From: an uncultured Olsenella sp.
GTDB lineage: Bacteria > Actinomycetota > Coriobacteriia > Coriobacteriales > Atopobiaceae
Reading direction: 5' to 3'
Length of the DNA: 64,000 nt
Assembly: GCA_900314495.1 (NCBI GenBank)
Contig: OMVJ01000008.1
Span: 29,341 to 93,340, forward strand
Under the pieces are notes generated by a model. That model was not told where the DNA came from. It saw only the letters and a list, made by a program, of their open reading frames with translations, and ran no database searches. The position numbers were made by a program, and so were the translations under genes. This document shows, one piece after another, positions 7,528 to 19,277 of this stretch. Position 1 is the stretch's first letter, and each line of letters opens with the position of its first letter.

Positions 7528-8631
7528 ATGAAGTTCATCGTAAGCCAGTCCGCACTCGCCACCGCACTCTCCGTGGTGTCCAAGGGAATGGGCTCCAACG
7601 CCTCCCTGCCAATCCTTGCGGGCATCTACATCAAGGCAGACGAGGGCACCCTGGAGTTCCAGACCACCAACCTGGACATCTCCATCCGCCACCGCATTCC
7701 CGCAAACGTGGAGGAGCCTGGCGAGGTCGTGGTGTCCGGCAAGATCCTGAACAACATCGTGAAGACCCTGGCGGATGCCGCCGTTACCTTCGAGGGTGAG
7801 GGCACGCAGGTCTCCATCTCGTGCGAAAAGTCCAACTTCCTGCTCAACACCCTGGACCCGCGCGACTTCCCCGAGTTCCCGGAGTACGAGCTGGACACCA
7901 CCATCGAGCTGCCCAGCGACCTCCTCTCCAAGATGGTGGACAAGGTGTACAAGGTCACCGTCAAGGACAACACCCGGCCAATCCTCTCCGGCGTGCTGCT
8001 GACGGTTGAGAACAACACCATCCGCCTGGTGGCCACGGACTCCTACCGTCTGGCCGTCTGCGACTCCAACACGGAGACCAGCAGCGCCGCGGCCCCCTTC
8101 CGCACCATAGTCTCCGGCGCGGTCTTTCACGACGTCCTGTCCCTGCCCAGCATGACCGAGAAGCTGCTCATTGGCATCACGGGCAGCCAGGTGGTCTTCC
8201 AGTTTGGCAACACAACCTACGTTTCGCGCAAGATCGAGGGACGCTTCCCGGACTACAAGCAGCTCTTTCCCGACAACTGCTCCACCTCCGTGCGGATTGG
8301 CGTGGACAGGCTTTCCTCCGCGCTGAAGCGCGTGTCCGTCATTGCGCTGGCCAACCCCTCCGTGCACTTTGAGGTGGACGCCGACGGGGCCCTCATGCGG
8401 CTCTCCGCCAGCTCCCCCGACCAGGGCGAGTCCCACGAGGACATTCCCGTGGAGGTGGAGGGTGATTCCTGCAACATCGCGCTCAACTACCACTACGTGT
8501 TCGACTGCGTGAACGCCATCTCCGGCACGGAGGACGTGACCCTGGAGCTGCAGAGTGCCGTGCGACCCGCCATCTTCAAGGCCTTCGGCAAGATCAACTA
8601 CCAGTACCTGCTCATGCAGATGCGGTCGTAA
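7528..8631 (+). CDS. dnaN: DNA polymerase III beta subunit (sliding clamp)
   Basis: Ring-shaped clamp that tethers polymerase III and other enzymes to DNA. The 367-residue length and N-terminus MKFIVSQSALATALSVVSKGM are typical. Family landmarks include SNASLPILAGIYIKA, the LLTVENNTIRLVATDSYRLA segment and the C-terminal KINYQYLLMQMRS, which corresponds to the usual PVR-type clamp end. The stop is directly followed by the recF ATG. Confidence 0.97.
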   Translation: MKFIVSQSALATALSVVSKGMGSNASLPILAGIYIKADEGTLEFQTTNLDISIRHRIPANVEEPGEVVVSGKILNNIVKTLADAAVTFEGEGTQVSISCEKSNFLLNTLDPRDFPEFPEYELDTTIELPSDLLSKMVDKVYKVTVKDNTRPILSGVLLTVENNTIRLVATDSYRLAVCDSNTETSSAAAPFRTIVSGAVFHDVLSLPSMTEKLLIGITGSQVVFQFGNTTYVSRKIEGRFPDYKQLFPDNCSTSVRIGVDRLSSALKRVSVIALANPSVHFEVDADGALMRLSASSPDQGESHEDIPVEVEGDSCNIALNYHYVFDCVNAISGTEDVTLELQSAVRPAIFKAFGKINYQYLLMQMRS

Positions 8632-9720
8632 ATGGCGCTGACCGTCAAAAACGTGGGGATGATCTGCTACCGCAACTTCCCCATTCGCGACATCAACCTC
8701 TGTGACGGCATGACCATACTGTGCGGCCGCAACGCCACGGGAAAGACGAACACGGTTGAGGCCCTGCAGCTGCTGACCGCGGGGACCTCCTTCCGCCACC
8801 CCCGCGCGCAGGACATGATTCTGGAGGGCGAGGAGCAGGCCAGGGTGTCCTCGCGCCTGGAGGGCGACGGCAGGGTCATAGACGTCGCCTGCGAGATCAC
8901 GCCGTCCAAGCGCCGCTTCACGCGAAACGGCAAGCCCTGCCGGCCGGCGGACCTCTCTGCCACGCACATGAGCGTGCTCTTCTGCCCGGATGACCTCTCG
9001 TTCGTGAAGCGGGGCGCGAAGTACCGCCGCGAGGAGCTGGACGAGTTCGGTGTGCAGGCAAACGGCGGCTACCGCAAGGTCGCCTCTGCGTACGCGCGGT
9101 CAATAGAGCAGCGGAACAGGCTCCTGAAGGAGCCCAACCCGGACCTTGCGCTGCTGGACGCGTGGGATGCGTCCGTCGCGCTGGGCGGGGCGACGCTGCT
9201 GGAGGCCCGTCTGCGGCTCTTCGAGCGGCTGAGGTCGCACCTGGTTGACGTGTATGGGAAGGTGTCCGAGGGCGAGAAGCTGCAGGCGCGGTACGAGTGC
9301 AACCTGGGCGATGACGTCTTCGGGCGTTCCCGGGAGGAGCTGACGGAGGTGTTTGCCCGGCGGCTCGCGGCCGCGCGGGAAGAGGACCTGCGCCGGCAGC
9401 AGACCACGTGCGGCCCGCAGCGGGACGACATCACCTTCACGCTGGACGGTCGCGACGCACGCTCCTTTGGCAGCCAGGGCCAGCAGAGGTCCATAGTCCT
9501 GGCGTGGAAGATGGCGGAGGTGGCACTGTGCGAGGAGGTCTCCGGCGAGCGGCCCCTGCTGCTCTTGGACGACGTGATGAGCGAGCTTGACTCCATCCGC
9601 CGCGAGGCCATAACCCGCTTCGTGCAGGAGGGCATACAGGCCGTTGTCACCACCACCAACCTGGGCTACTTCCCCCAAGACCTGCTGGACCGCTCCCAGG
9701 TGGTGACCTTTGATGCGTAA
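8632..9720 (+). CDS. recF: DNA replication and repair protein RecF
   Basis: SMC-like ATPase that helps load RecA at single-stranded gaps. The 362-residue protein has Walker A GRNATGKTNTVEALQLL near residues 32-48, the signature GSQGQQRSIVLAWKMAE, and Walker B LLLLDDVMSELD. Its ATG abuts the dnaN stop, so the genes are coupled. Its end overlaps the next ORF by about 11 bp and leads into the GTAATAC motif array. Confidence 0.96.
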   Translation: MALTVKNVGMICYRNFPIRDINLCDGMTILCGRNATGKTNTVEALQLLTAGTSFRHPRAQDMILEGEEQARVSSRLEGDGRVIDVACEITPSKRRFTRNGKPCRPADLSATHMSVLFCPDDLSFVKRGAKYRREELDEFGVQANGGYRKVASAYARSIEQRNRLLKEPNPDLALLDAWDASVALGGATLLEARLRLFERLRSHLVDVYGKVSEGEKLQARYECNLGDDVFGRSREELTEVFARRLAAAREEDLRRQQTTCGPQRDDITFTLDGRDARSFGSQGQQRSIVLAWKMAEVALCEEVSGERPLLLLDDVMSELDSIRREAITRFVQEGIQAVVTTTNLGYFPQDLLDRSQVVTFDA

Positions 9721-10345
9721 CGCACGTAATACACTGGGCTCAAACGGTAATACACCACGTAATACCAGCGGTAATACAGATTTCTTCGCGGGTATTGACG
9801 ATCGTATTATCGGATGTAATACAACGCGGGACCCACTGGCCAGTGGCGCCGCCGCCTCCGTTGGCGACATCGTGGGCGGCCTCCTGGGCACCGCCATGAG
9901 GGGCCGTCTGACCCAGAACCAGCGCGCTGCCCAGGCCTGGTACGGGTGCAACGGGGACGTGGAGCGCAAGCACTGCACGGGCGTCTTCCTGAAGAAGCCC
10001 CGGAGCGCGGGAGCCGCACCCGTCCTGGGCGTGTACGTGGACTCCCACGCACGCCTCACGGACTTTGGGGCCAACAAGGACATCTACCTCCAGCGGCTTG
10101 CCAACTATGGGTTCCAGGTGTCCGACATACAGTTCTGCCTTTCGCGGGAGCCGCGCGCGGCAGGCCCGCGTCCCGTGCCTGCGACCTCCACTCCGCCCGC
10201 TCCCCTGCCAGAGCTGGCGCCGGAGGAGAGTGCCCACGTACAGGAGCTGACACGTGACTTGCCGGAAGCTCTCAAAACGAGCGTTTCTCGGGCCGTCAGC
10301 CTTTCCATGCGGCGAAATAAGTCGAGAAATACGTGCAAGAAGTAA
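9710..10345 (+). CDS. DUF721/DciA-like protein
   Basis: Protein of up to 211 residues with a DUF721 core (about residues 45-145): VGDIVGGLLGTAMRGRL, then AQAWYGCNGD, VLGVYVDSHARLTDF and LANYGFQVSDIQFCLSRE. DUF721 includes DciA, which helps load DnaB helicase. The location between recF and gyrB is the usual one in Actinobacteria. The first 40 codons coincide with a periodic GTAATAC array and use AAT, ACA, CGT and GGT codons unlike the neighbours, giving an odd Asn-Thr-rich leader. A later start is possible, but I see no obvious one. The C-terminal 60 residues are low-complexity and basic. Confidence 0.8.
   Translation: MMRNARNTLGSNGNTPRNTSGNTDFFAGIDDRIIGCNTTRDPLASGAAASVGDIVGGLLGTAMRGRLTQNQRAAQAWYGCNGDVERKHCTGVFLKKPRSAGAAPVLGVYVDSHARLTDFGANKDIYLQRLANYGFQVSDIQFCLSREPRAAGPRPVPATSTPPAPLPELAPEESAHVQELTRDLPEALKTSVSRAVSLSMRRNKSRNTCKK
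9726..9823. repeat. periodic array of seven GTAATAC-like motifs
   Basis: GTAATAC copies start at 9726, 9747, 9759, 9771 and 9816. Related GTATTG (9792) and GTATTAT (9804) occupy the same register with similarity to the opposite orientation. Intervals are 21, 12, 12, 21, 12 and 12 bp. The array overlaps the first codons of the DUF721 gene immediately after recF. Roughly helical spacing suggests a protein-binding array. Seen directly; function is inferred. Confidence 0.75.
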
Positions 10346-10442
10346 ATCTGGCCTCAAATCGGCTCTGTGGCCGTCTCGTGGGGTTTCGTGGCCAAAACGA
10401 CCCTCAAATTCCGTCAGGCTGAACATCATAGACCCTCTGGAG

Positions 10443-12446
<2,004 letters not shown>

Positions 12447-12492
12447 CACCCGCAGCAGTCGGCACTGCTAGCACACAGTAGAAAGGCTCCAC

Positions 12493-15339
<2,847 letters not shown>

Positions 15340-15374
15340 GCTTTGAGCGTGGGACGCAGCCCGCGTGAATAGGG

Positions 15375-15420
15375 AAGCGCCTGGAGGTGATTACGGCCTC
15401 CAGGCGCTTCTTCTTGTTTC
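15375..15420 (+). terminator. rho-independent terminator after gyrA
   Basis: Perfect 13-bp stem AAGCGCCTGGAGG / CCTCCAGGCGCTT (15375-15387 and 15397-15409) with a 9-base loop, followed by CTTCTTGTTTC. Confidence 0.85.
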
Positions 15421-15428
15421 AAACATAT

Positions 15429-15492
15429 GTAAGACAAACGTAATACAAGAGTCGCAATTCAGCGTATCAATGCAGGTAAATGAGTGTATTAC
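15429..15492. repeat. second group of GTAATAC-type motifs
   Basis: GTAAGACA (15429-15436) and GTAATACA (15440-15447) lie 11 bp apart; an exact inverted TGTATTAC is at 15485-15492, spanning the stop end of the bifunctional-nuclease gene. These match the 9.7-kb array motif. Confidence 0.5.
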
Positions 15493-16052
15493 GCGTTAGG
15501 CGCAGATGGCGCGTCGCCACCCTTGTCCCCCTTGCTGGCATCTGGCGCATTGAAGTCCTCTGGGCTGAGGCCCTCAACAAAGTCGTGAAACTTCTGCAGC
15601 TCTTGGCGCTCCTCGTCCTCCTCGACGCTGCGAAAGTCCGGCAGGGCGGCGGTGTCCAGCACGGATTCCTCCGCATATATGGGGGTGCGCATGCGCACGG
15701 CAAGGGCGATAGCATCCGACGGGCGCGCATCCACCTGCACGCGTTCCCCGTCCGGGGTCAGGAGGCGGAGCTGCGCGTAGAAGGTGGTCCCGCGCACGTC
15801 GTTTATGACCACCCCAGTGAGGGCGGCACCGAGGGACGAGATGACGCTCTTGAGCAGGTCATGCGTGAGCGGGCGCGACGGCGCGCTGCCATCAATGCCC
15901 ATGCTTATGGCGCTTGACTCCACGGAGCCAATGCGTATGGGGAGCTCGACGGAGTTTGACCCACGACGGTGGTGCGGTTTGAGGACGACCAGGGAGGATC
16001 CCGCGGACCCCCCGACGACGATAGTGGAGATGTTCATGCGAACGAGTGCCAT
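15489..16052 (-). CDS. bifunctional nuclease (BFN/DUF151) family protein
   Basis: The 187-residue protein contains the BFN domain: VELPIRIGSVESSAISMGIDG, then HDLLKSVISSLGAALTGVVINDVRGTTFYAQLRL and the substrate-like segment VDARPSDAIALAVRMRTPIYAEESVLD. The family is linked to nuclease activity in some members. The C-terminus is acidic then low-complexity. ATG 16052 has GGAAGG upstream; ATG 16037 is an alternative. It converges on gyrA. Confidence 0.88.
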   Translation of the reverse strand: MALVRMNISTIVVGGSAGSSLVVLKPHHRRGSNSVELPIRIGSVESSAISMGIDGSAPSRPLTHDLLKSVISSLGAALTGVVINDVRGTTFYAQLRLLTPDGERVQVDARPSDAIALAVRMRTPIYAEESVLDTAALPDFRSVEEDEERQELQKFHDFVEGLSPEDFNAPDASKGDKGGDAPSAPNA

Positions 16053-16236
16053 GTGAAGCCTTCCAGTGCGAGAACCGCTTGTGGTACACACGAGTTTCCG
16101 AATAGCTTTGCGCGCATATGGTACCTATCTGCTAGGTGTGTGTGCCTGAGAATCTGGCAACAAATGCCGTGATGTGCCACCAACCTGGAAGTTAGGCGTA
16201 GGCAGACTGTCTTTTGAAAAAAGCTCAAAATACTTC

Positions 16237-16265
16237 TTGACCCTCGTTCTGGTGTCGCGTATATT
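16237..16265 (+). promoter_or_regulatory. sigma-70-type promoter of tRNA-Ile
   Basis: TTGACC (16237-16242), a 17-bp spacer and TATATT (16260-16265), ending 14 bp before the tRNA-Ile gene. Confidence 0.8.
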
Positions 16266-16279
16266 ATCTCCTCGCGGAG

Positions 16280-16356
16280 GGGCCCGTAGCTCAGTTGGTC
16301 AGAGCGTCCGGCTGATAACCGGGAGGTCACAAGTTCGAACCTTGTCGGGCCCACCA
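16280..16356 (+). tRNA. tRNA-Ile (GAT)
   Basis: A 77-base cloverleaf with acceptor stem GGGCCCG/CGGGCCC, D-loop GCTCAGTTGGTCAGAGC, anticodon GAT in CTGATAA, T-arm GTTCGAA and encoded CCA. Confidence 0.97.
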
Positions 16357-16370
16357 CTTTCTTTGACAAT

Positions 16371-16415
16371 AAACGCCCCAGCGTGAGCCGAGTCGCCGCT
16401 GGGGCGTTTATTAAT
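16371..16415 (+). terminator. terminator after tRNA-Ile
   Basis: Inverted repeat AAACGCCCCAGC / GCTGGGGCGTTT (16371-16382 and 16398-16409) with a 15-base loop, then ATTAAT. Confidence 0.7.
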
Positions 16416-16453
16416 AGGAAGTCAGCCGCCGCGGTCCGACCGCGCCAACAATC

Positions 16454-16529
16454 GGGGACGTAGCTCAGCTGGGAGAGCGCGGGCTTTGCAAGCCTGAGGT
16501 CGTGGGTTCGATCCCCATCGTCTCCACCA
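16454..16529 (+). tRNA. tRNA-Ala (TGC)
   Basis: A 76-base cloverleaf with acceptor GGGGACG/CGTCTCC, D-arm GCTCAGCTGGGAGAGC, anticodon TGC in TTTGCAA, T-loop TTCGATC and encoded CCA. It lies 97 bp after tRNA-Ile with its own terminator. Confidence 0.97.
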
Positions 16530-16540
16530 GGGAAACTAGC

Positions 16541-16578
16541 AGCCCAACCGCAAGATGCGGTTGGGCTGTTCTTTTGTT
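16541..16578 (+). terminator. terminator after tRNA-Ala
   Basis: Perfect 12-bp stem AGCCCAACCGCA / TGCGGTTGGGCT with AGA loop (16541-16567), followed by GTTCTTTTGTT. Confidence 0.9.
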
Positions 16579-16784
16579 CTAAGACGCAGACGCAGTCGTC
16601 GTAGACGTCCAGCCAGAACCAGTCAAGTCTCTCGCATTACCATCGCTCCCCACCTTAGCCGTTCAGCTGAATTGTGCGAACGCTCAGCAAATCAAAAAAA
16701 TAATCGCGCAAATTTGTACGAATGAATAGTAAATACTTGATGGCACGGAAAGCCTTCGAACGGGGCACGCGAAAGGGGATCATC

Positions 16785-17540
16785 ATGGCAAAGACCGCAA
16801 TCATCACGGGTGGCTCTAGGGGCCTTGGCAAGGCAATGGCGTTCAAGCTTGGCGAGCTCGGCTACAACGTTGTTGTCAACTATCGTTCCGAGAAGTCCAA
16901 GGTCCTCGCCGACGATGTCGCGGAGCAGATCAAGTCTCAGTACGGCGTCGACACCCTGGTCGTGAGGGCGGATGTCTCCAAGTACGAGGACTGCGAGGCG
17001 CTGGTCAAGGCCACAGTTGAGAAGTTCGGCGAGAACATTGACTGCCTCGTCAACAACGCGGGCATCACCAACAACTGCAACTGGATCGACATCGAGCCCG
17101 CCGCCTACGAGAGGGTCATCGCAACCAACCTCGTGAGCCTCCTGCACATGACGCACCTGGTGCTGCCCTACATGGTCAACCACTCCAGCAAGGAGGAGCA
17201 GTGCAACGTAGTCAGCACCTCCTCTGTGGGCGGCCTCACGGGCGTCATCAACCAGGCCGACTATTGCGCCGCCAAGTCCGGTGTCATCGGTCTGACCCGC
17301 GCCCTCGCGCTTGAGTACGCCGGCAAGGGCATTCGCGTCAACGCCATTGCTCCGGGCATGATCATGACCGACATGCTCCGCGGCGTTAACCAGGACGAGC
17401 TCAACGCCCTTGCCGCCACCATCCCCCAGGGCTACATTGGCGATCCTGCTGACATTGCCGGCGCGCTCGGCTACATCCTGACCGCCACCTATCTTACGGG
17501 TCAGGTCATCTCCCCGAATGGCGGCTTCGTGCTCGCCTAG
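16785..17540 (+). CDS. SDR-family reductase, FabG-like (3-oxoacyl-ACP reductase type)
   Basis: Classical short-chain dehydrogenase of 251 residues. The Rossmann motif TGGSRGLGKA is near residues 9-18, NNAG in CLVNNAGITNN, the catalytic Ser in VSTSSVGG, and Tyr/Lys in YCAAK. The region after YxxxK (IRVNAIAPGMIMTDM) and the C-terminal YLTGQVISPNGGFVLA match FabG. The open frame extends upstream, but ATG 16785, after GAAAGGGG, gives the standard N-terminus. The gene is isolated from other fab genes, so the substrate is uncertain. Confidence 0.85.
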   Translation: MAKTAIITGGSRGLGKAMAFKLGELGYNVVVNYRSEKSKVLADDVAEQIKSQYGVDTLVVRADVSKYEDCEALVKATVEKFGENIDCLVNNAGITNNCNWIDIEPAAYERVIATNLVSLLHMTHLVLPYMVNHSSKEEQCNVVSTSSVGGLTGVINQADYCAAKSGVIGLTRALALEYAGKGIRVNAIAPGMIMTDMLRGVNQDELNALAATIPQGYIGDPADIAGALGYILTATYLTGQVISPNGGFVLA

Positions 17541-17579
17541 AAGTGGCTGGTACACGAAATCAAACCCGCAATACGCATG

Positions 17580-17620
17580 ACGAAGGGACCGTTGGCGGTG
17601 GCAGCGGTCCCTTCGTCTTG
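17580..17620 (+). terminator. terminator after the SDR gene
   Basis: Perfect 12-bp inverted repeat ACGAAGGGACCG / CGGTCCCTTCGT (17580-17591 and 17605-17616) with a 13-base loop, followed by CTTG. Confidence 0.7.
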
Positions 17621-17766
17621 CCGCACCCAGATGTGACATGCGCATTAGCGCCGAGGAGCCGCGGAGGCATGCAAGGCGGCGGAAATTGTGGACGACCCAC
17701 ACTACCTGTGTGAATACGTTCTACGAGAGTAGAATGCAAACGTATTTTCGACAGGGGGGAAGTGCA

Positions 17767-18597
17767 ATGCCTAGAAAACCCACCACCTTCAGCATGCGCA
17801 TGCCGGAGGACCTTAACGAGAGAATCCAGGCCTACGCGGCCGAGCACGAATGCACCAAGGCGGAGGCCATGAGCCACTTTGCCCGTGCGGGCATCGAGCT
17901 TGAGGACAACGGGGCTCCCACGCAGGAGTCCCCCGTGGACCTGTCCGCCGTCACAGACCGCCTCTCCGCAATAGAGGAGGCCGTGCAAAAGAGCGCCACG
18001 GCCGCGGACTCCGCGCACGAGGCCGCCCAGGCGGCCAAGGACGGCCTGTCTGACCTTGCTGCGCAGAAGCCCACCACGGCCATCGTCCCCGCAGACATAA
18101 AGGGCAAGATCCAGGAGTATTCCGCCGCGCACGGCTGCACGGACGAGGAGTCCCTGCAGTACTACGCGCGCATCGGCATACAGATGTCCGCGCAGGACCA
18201 CCCAGTCACCATGACGGAGCTCGCGGAGCTCTCCCGCAAACTGGACGCCGTCGCGGCGGACGGTGCGGCAAAGAACGAGCAGCTCAAGGCCTTGGCGGCA
18301 TCAATTGCCAAGATCGAGGCCAACACCACGCCGGAGACCGTTGAGGTGGAGGGGGAGCTTGCGGACCCCGCCATCGAGGAGGCCAAGGACGCCCTGGAGG
18401 AGGAGCGCCGCGAGGCGGAGCGGGACGAGCGCACCCGCAAGATCATCAACGAGGCCATGGAGTCTTACATAGAGAAGAGCAAGCCCCAGCAGACCCAGCC
18501 CCAGGCCCCGCAGCAGAACATGCTGCTGCCCGTTCTTGCGTCCGCGGTCGTGGCGCTGGTCATCGGCCTCGTGATTCTGCTCATCGCCAAAGGCTAA
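17767..18597 (+). CDS. tail-anchored protein with two ribbon-helix-helix-like repeats
   Basis: The 276-residue protein starts with FSMRMPEDLNERIQAYAAEH, matching a CopG/Arc-type ribbon-helix-helix pattern (about residues 6-48). A related segment, IVPADIKGKIQEYSAAHGC (about 105-145), appears to be a second copy. Both contain an AxHxCT[K/D]xE[A/S] segment followed by a helix. Alanine-rich and charged helical regions follow. The last 25 residues are one hydrophobic helix (VLASAVVALVIGLVILLIA) ending in KG, so a C-terminal membrane anchor is likely. ATG 17767 follows AGGGGGGA. I know no characterised protein with this layout. Confidence 0.75.
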   Translation: MPRKPTTFSMRMPEDLNERIQAYAAEHECTKAEAMSHFARAGIELEDNGAPTQESPVDLSAVTDRLSAIEEAVQKSATAADSAHEAAQAAKDGLSDLAAQKPTTAIVPADIKGKIQEYSAAHGCTDEESLQYYARIGIQMSAQDHPVTMTELAELSRKLDAVAADGAAKNEQLKALAASIAKIEANTTPETVEVEGELADPAIEEAKDALEEERREAERDERTRKIINEAMESYIEKSKPQQTQPQAPQQNMLLPVLASAVVALVIGLVILLIAKG

Positions 18598-18715
18598 CCG
18601 CGGTGGGCTATGTGGAGATGCAACGCGCGCCAGCTTGTTGGCCCAGTTGCGGACGCTGGTAGCGATACTATCCTGTAGGTTTTGCCCATGTTTGCGGAAG
18701 TGAAGGGAAGAGCGC

Positions 18716-19180
18716 ATGGCACGCAACGACGCGGAAGCGCAGCAGCCCGGAGGCATCTCCCCCGAGCTTGACGAACTCTCCAGCACGCTTATGGGCGACG
18801 CCTTCGACCTTCTGGCGGAGGGGCACGACCTTAACGTGCTTCTTGTCGTGGAGGACGGGAAGGGGAGCGTTGCCTCCTACGAGTTTGCCGACGACGGGCC
18901 GGAGGCCCTGCTGGAGGGCGCGCATGCCCGTGTGGGTGAGCTTGCCGCCGCGGGTGGGGACAAGAAGGCCCGCCTTGGGTCGCCCGTGCGCTACGCCATT
19001 GCCTACGAGGGCGCAGTGGAGGACGAGGATGCCGTCTTCCGAGACGCCGTCCTGCTGGAGTTTGGCGAGAAGGGCCGGCCCAGCTACTCCGCCTTCTCGT
19101 TCTACGAGGGCAAGGGTGAGGGGGATGGCTTCCGCTGGTCCGAGCCTGCCGCCGCAGGCGAGGTAGACCCCCTGCTGTAA
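18716..19180 (+). CDS. uncharacterised acidic protein
   Basis: A 154-residue soluble acidic protein. The pattern HDLNVLLVVEDGKGSVASYEF, then SPVRYAIAYEGAVEDEDAVFRDAVLLEFGEKGRPSYSAF, suggests an alternating beta-strand fold. I recognise no family. ATG follows GGAAGAGC. Codon use matches neighbours, so it is probably real. It is bracketed by the RHH-like gene and typA. Confidence 0.7.
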   Translation: MARNDAEAQQPGGISPELDELSSTLMGDAFDLLAEGHDLNVLLVVEDGKGSVASYEFADDGPEALLEGAHARVGELAAAGGDKKARLGSPVRYAIAYEGAVEDEDAVFRDAVLLEFGEKGRPSYSAFSFYEGKGEGDGFRWSEPAAAGEVDPLL

Positions 19181-19277
19181 CGCACCCAACGCGCGGCACG
19201 GGAAGTCCCGCCGCGCCGTCAAGTCAACAATACGAATGTCTCGTCAGTTTCCGAGCAGTCCGAGGAACGAGGAACGA

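Noticed and set aside
16092..16784. rRNA operon around tRNA-Ile and tRNA-Ala
   Set aside because: No 16S, 23S or 5S sequence is present; each tRNA has its own terminator.
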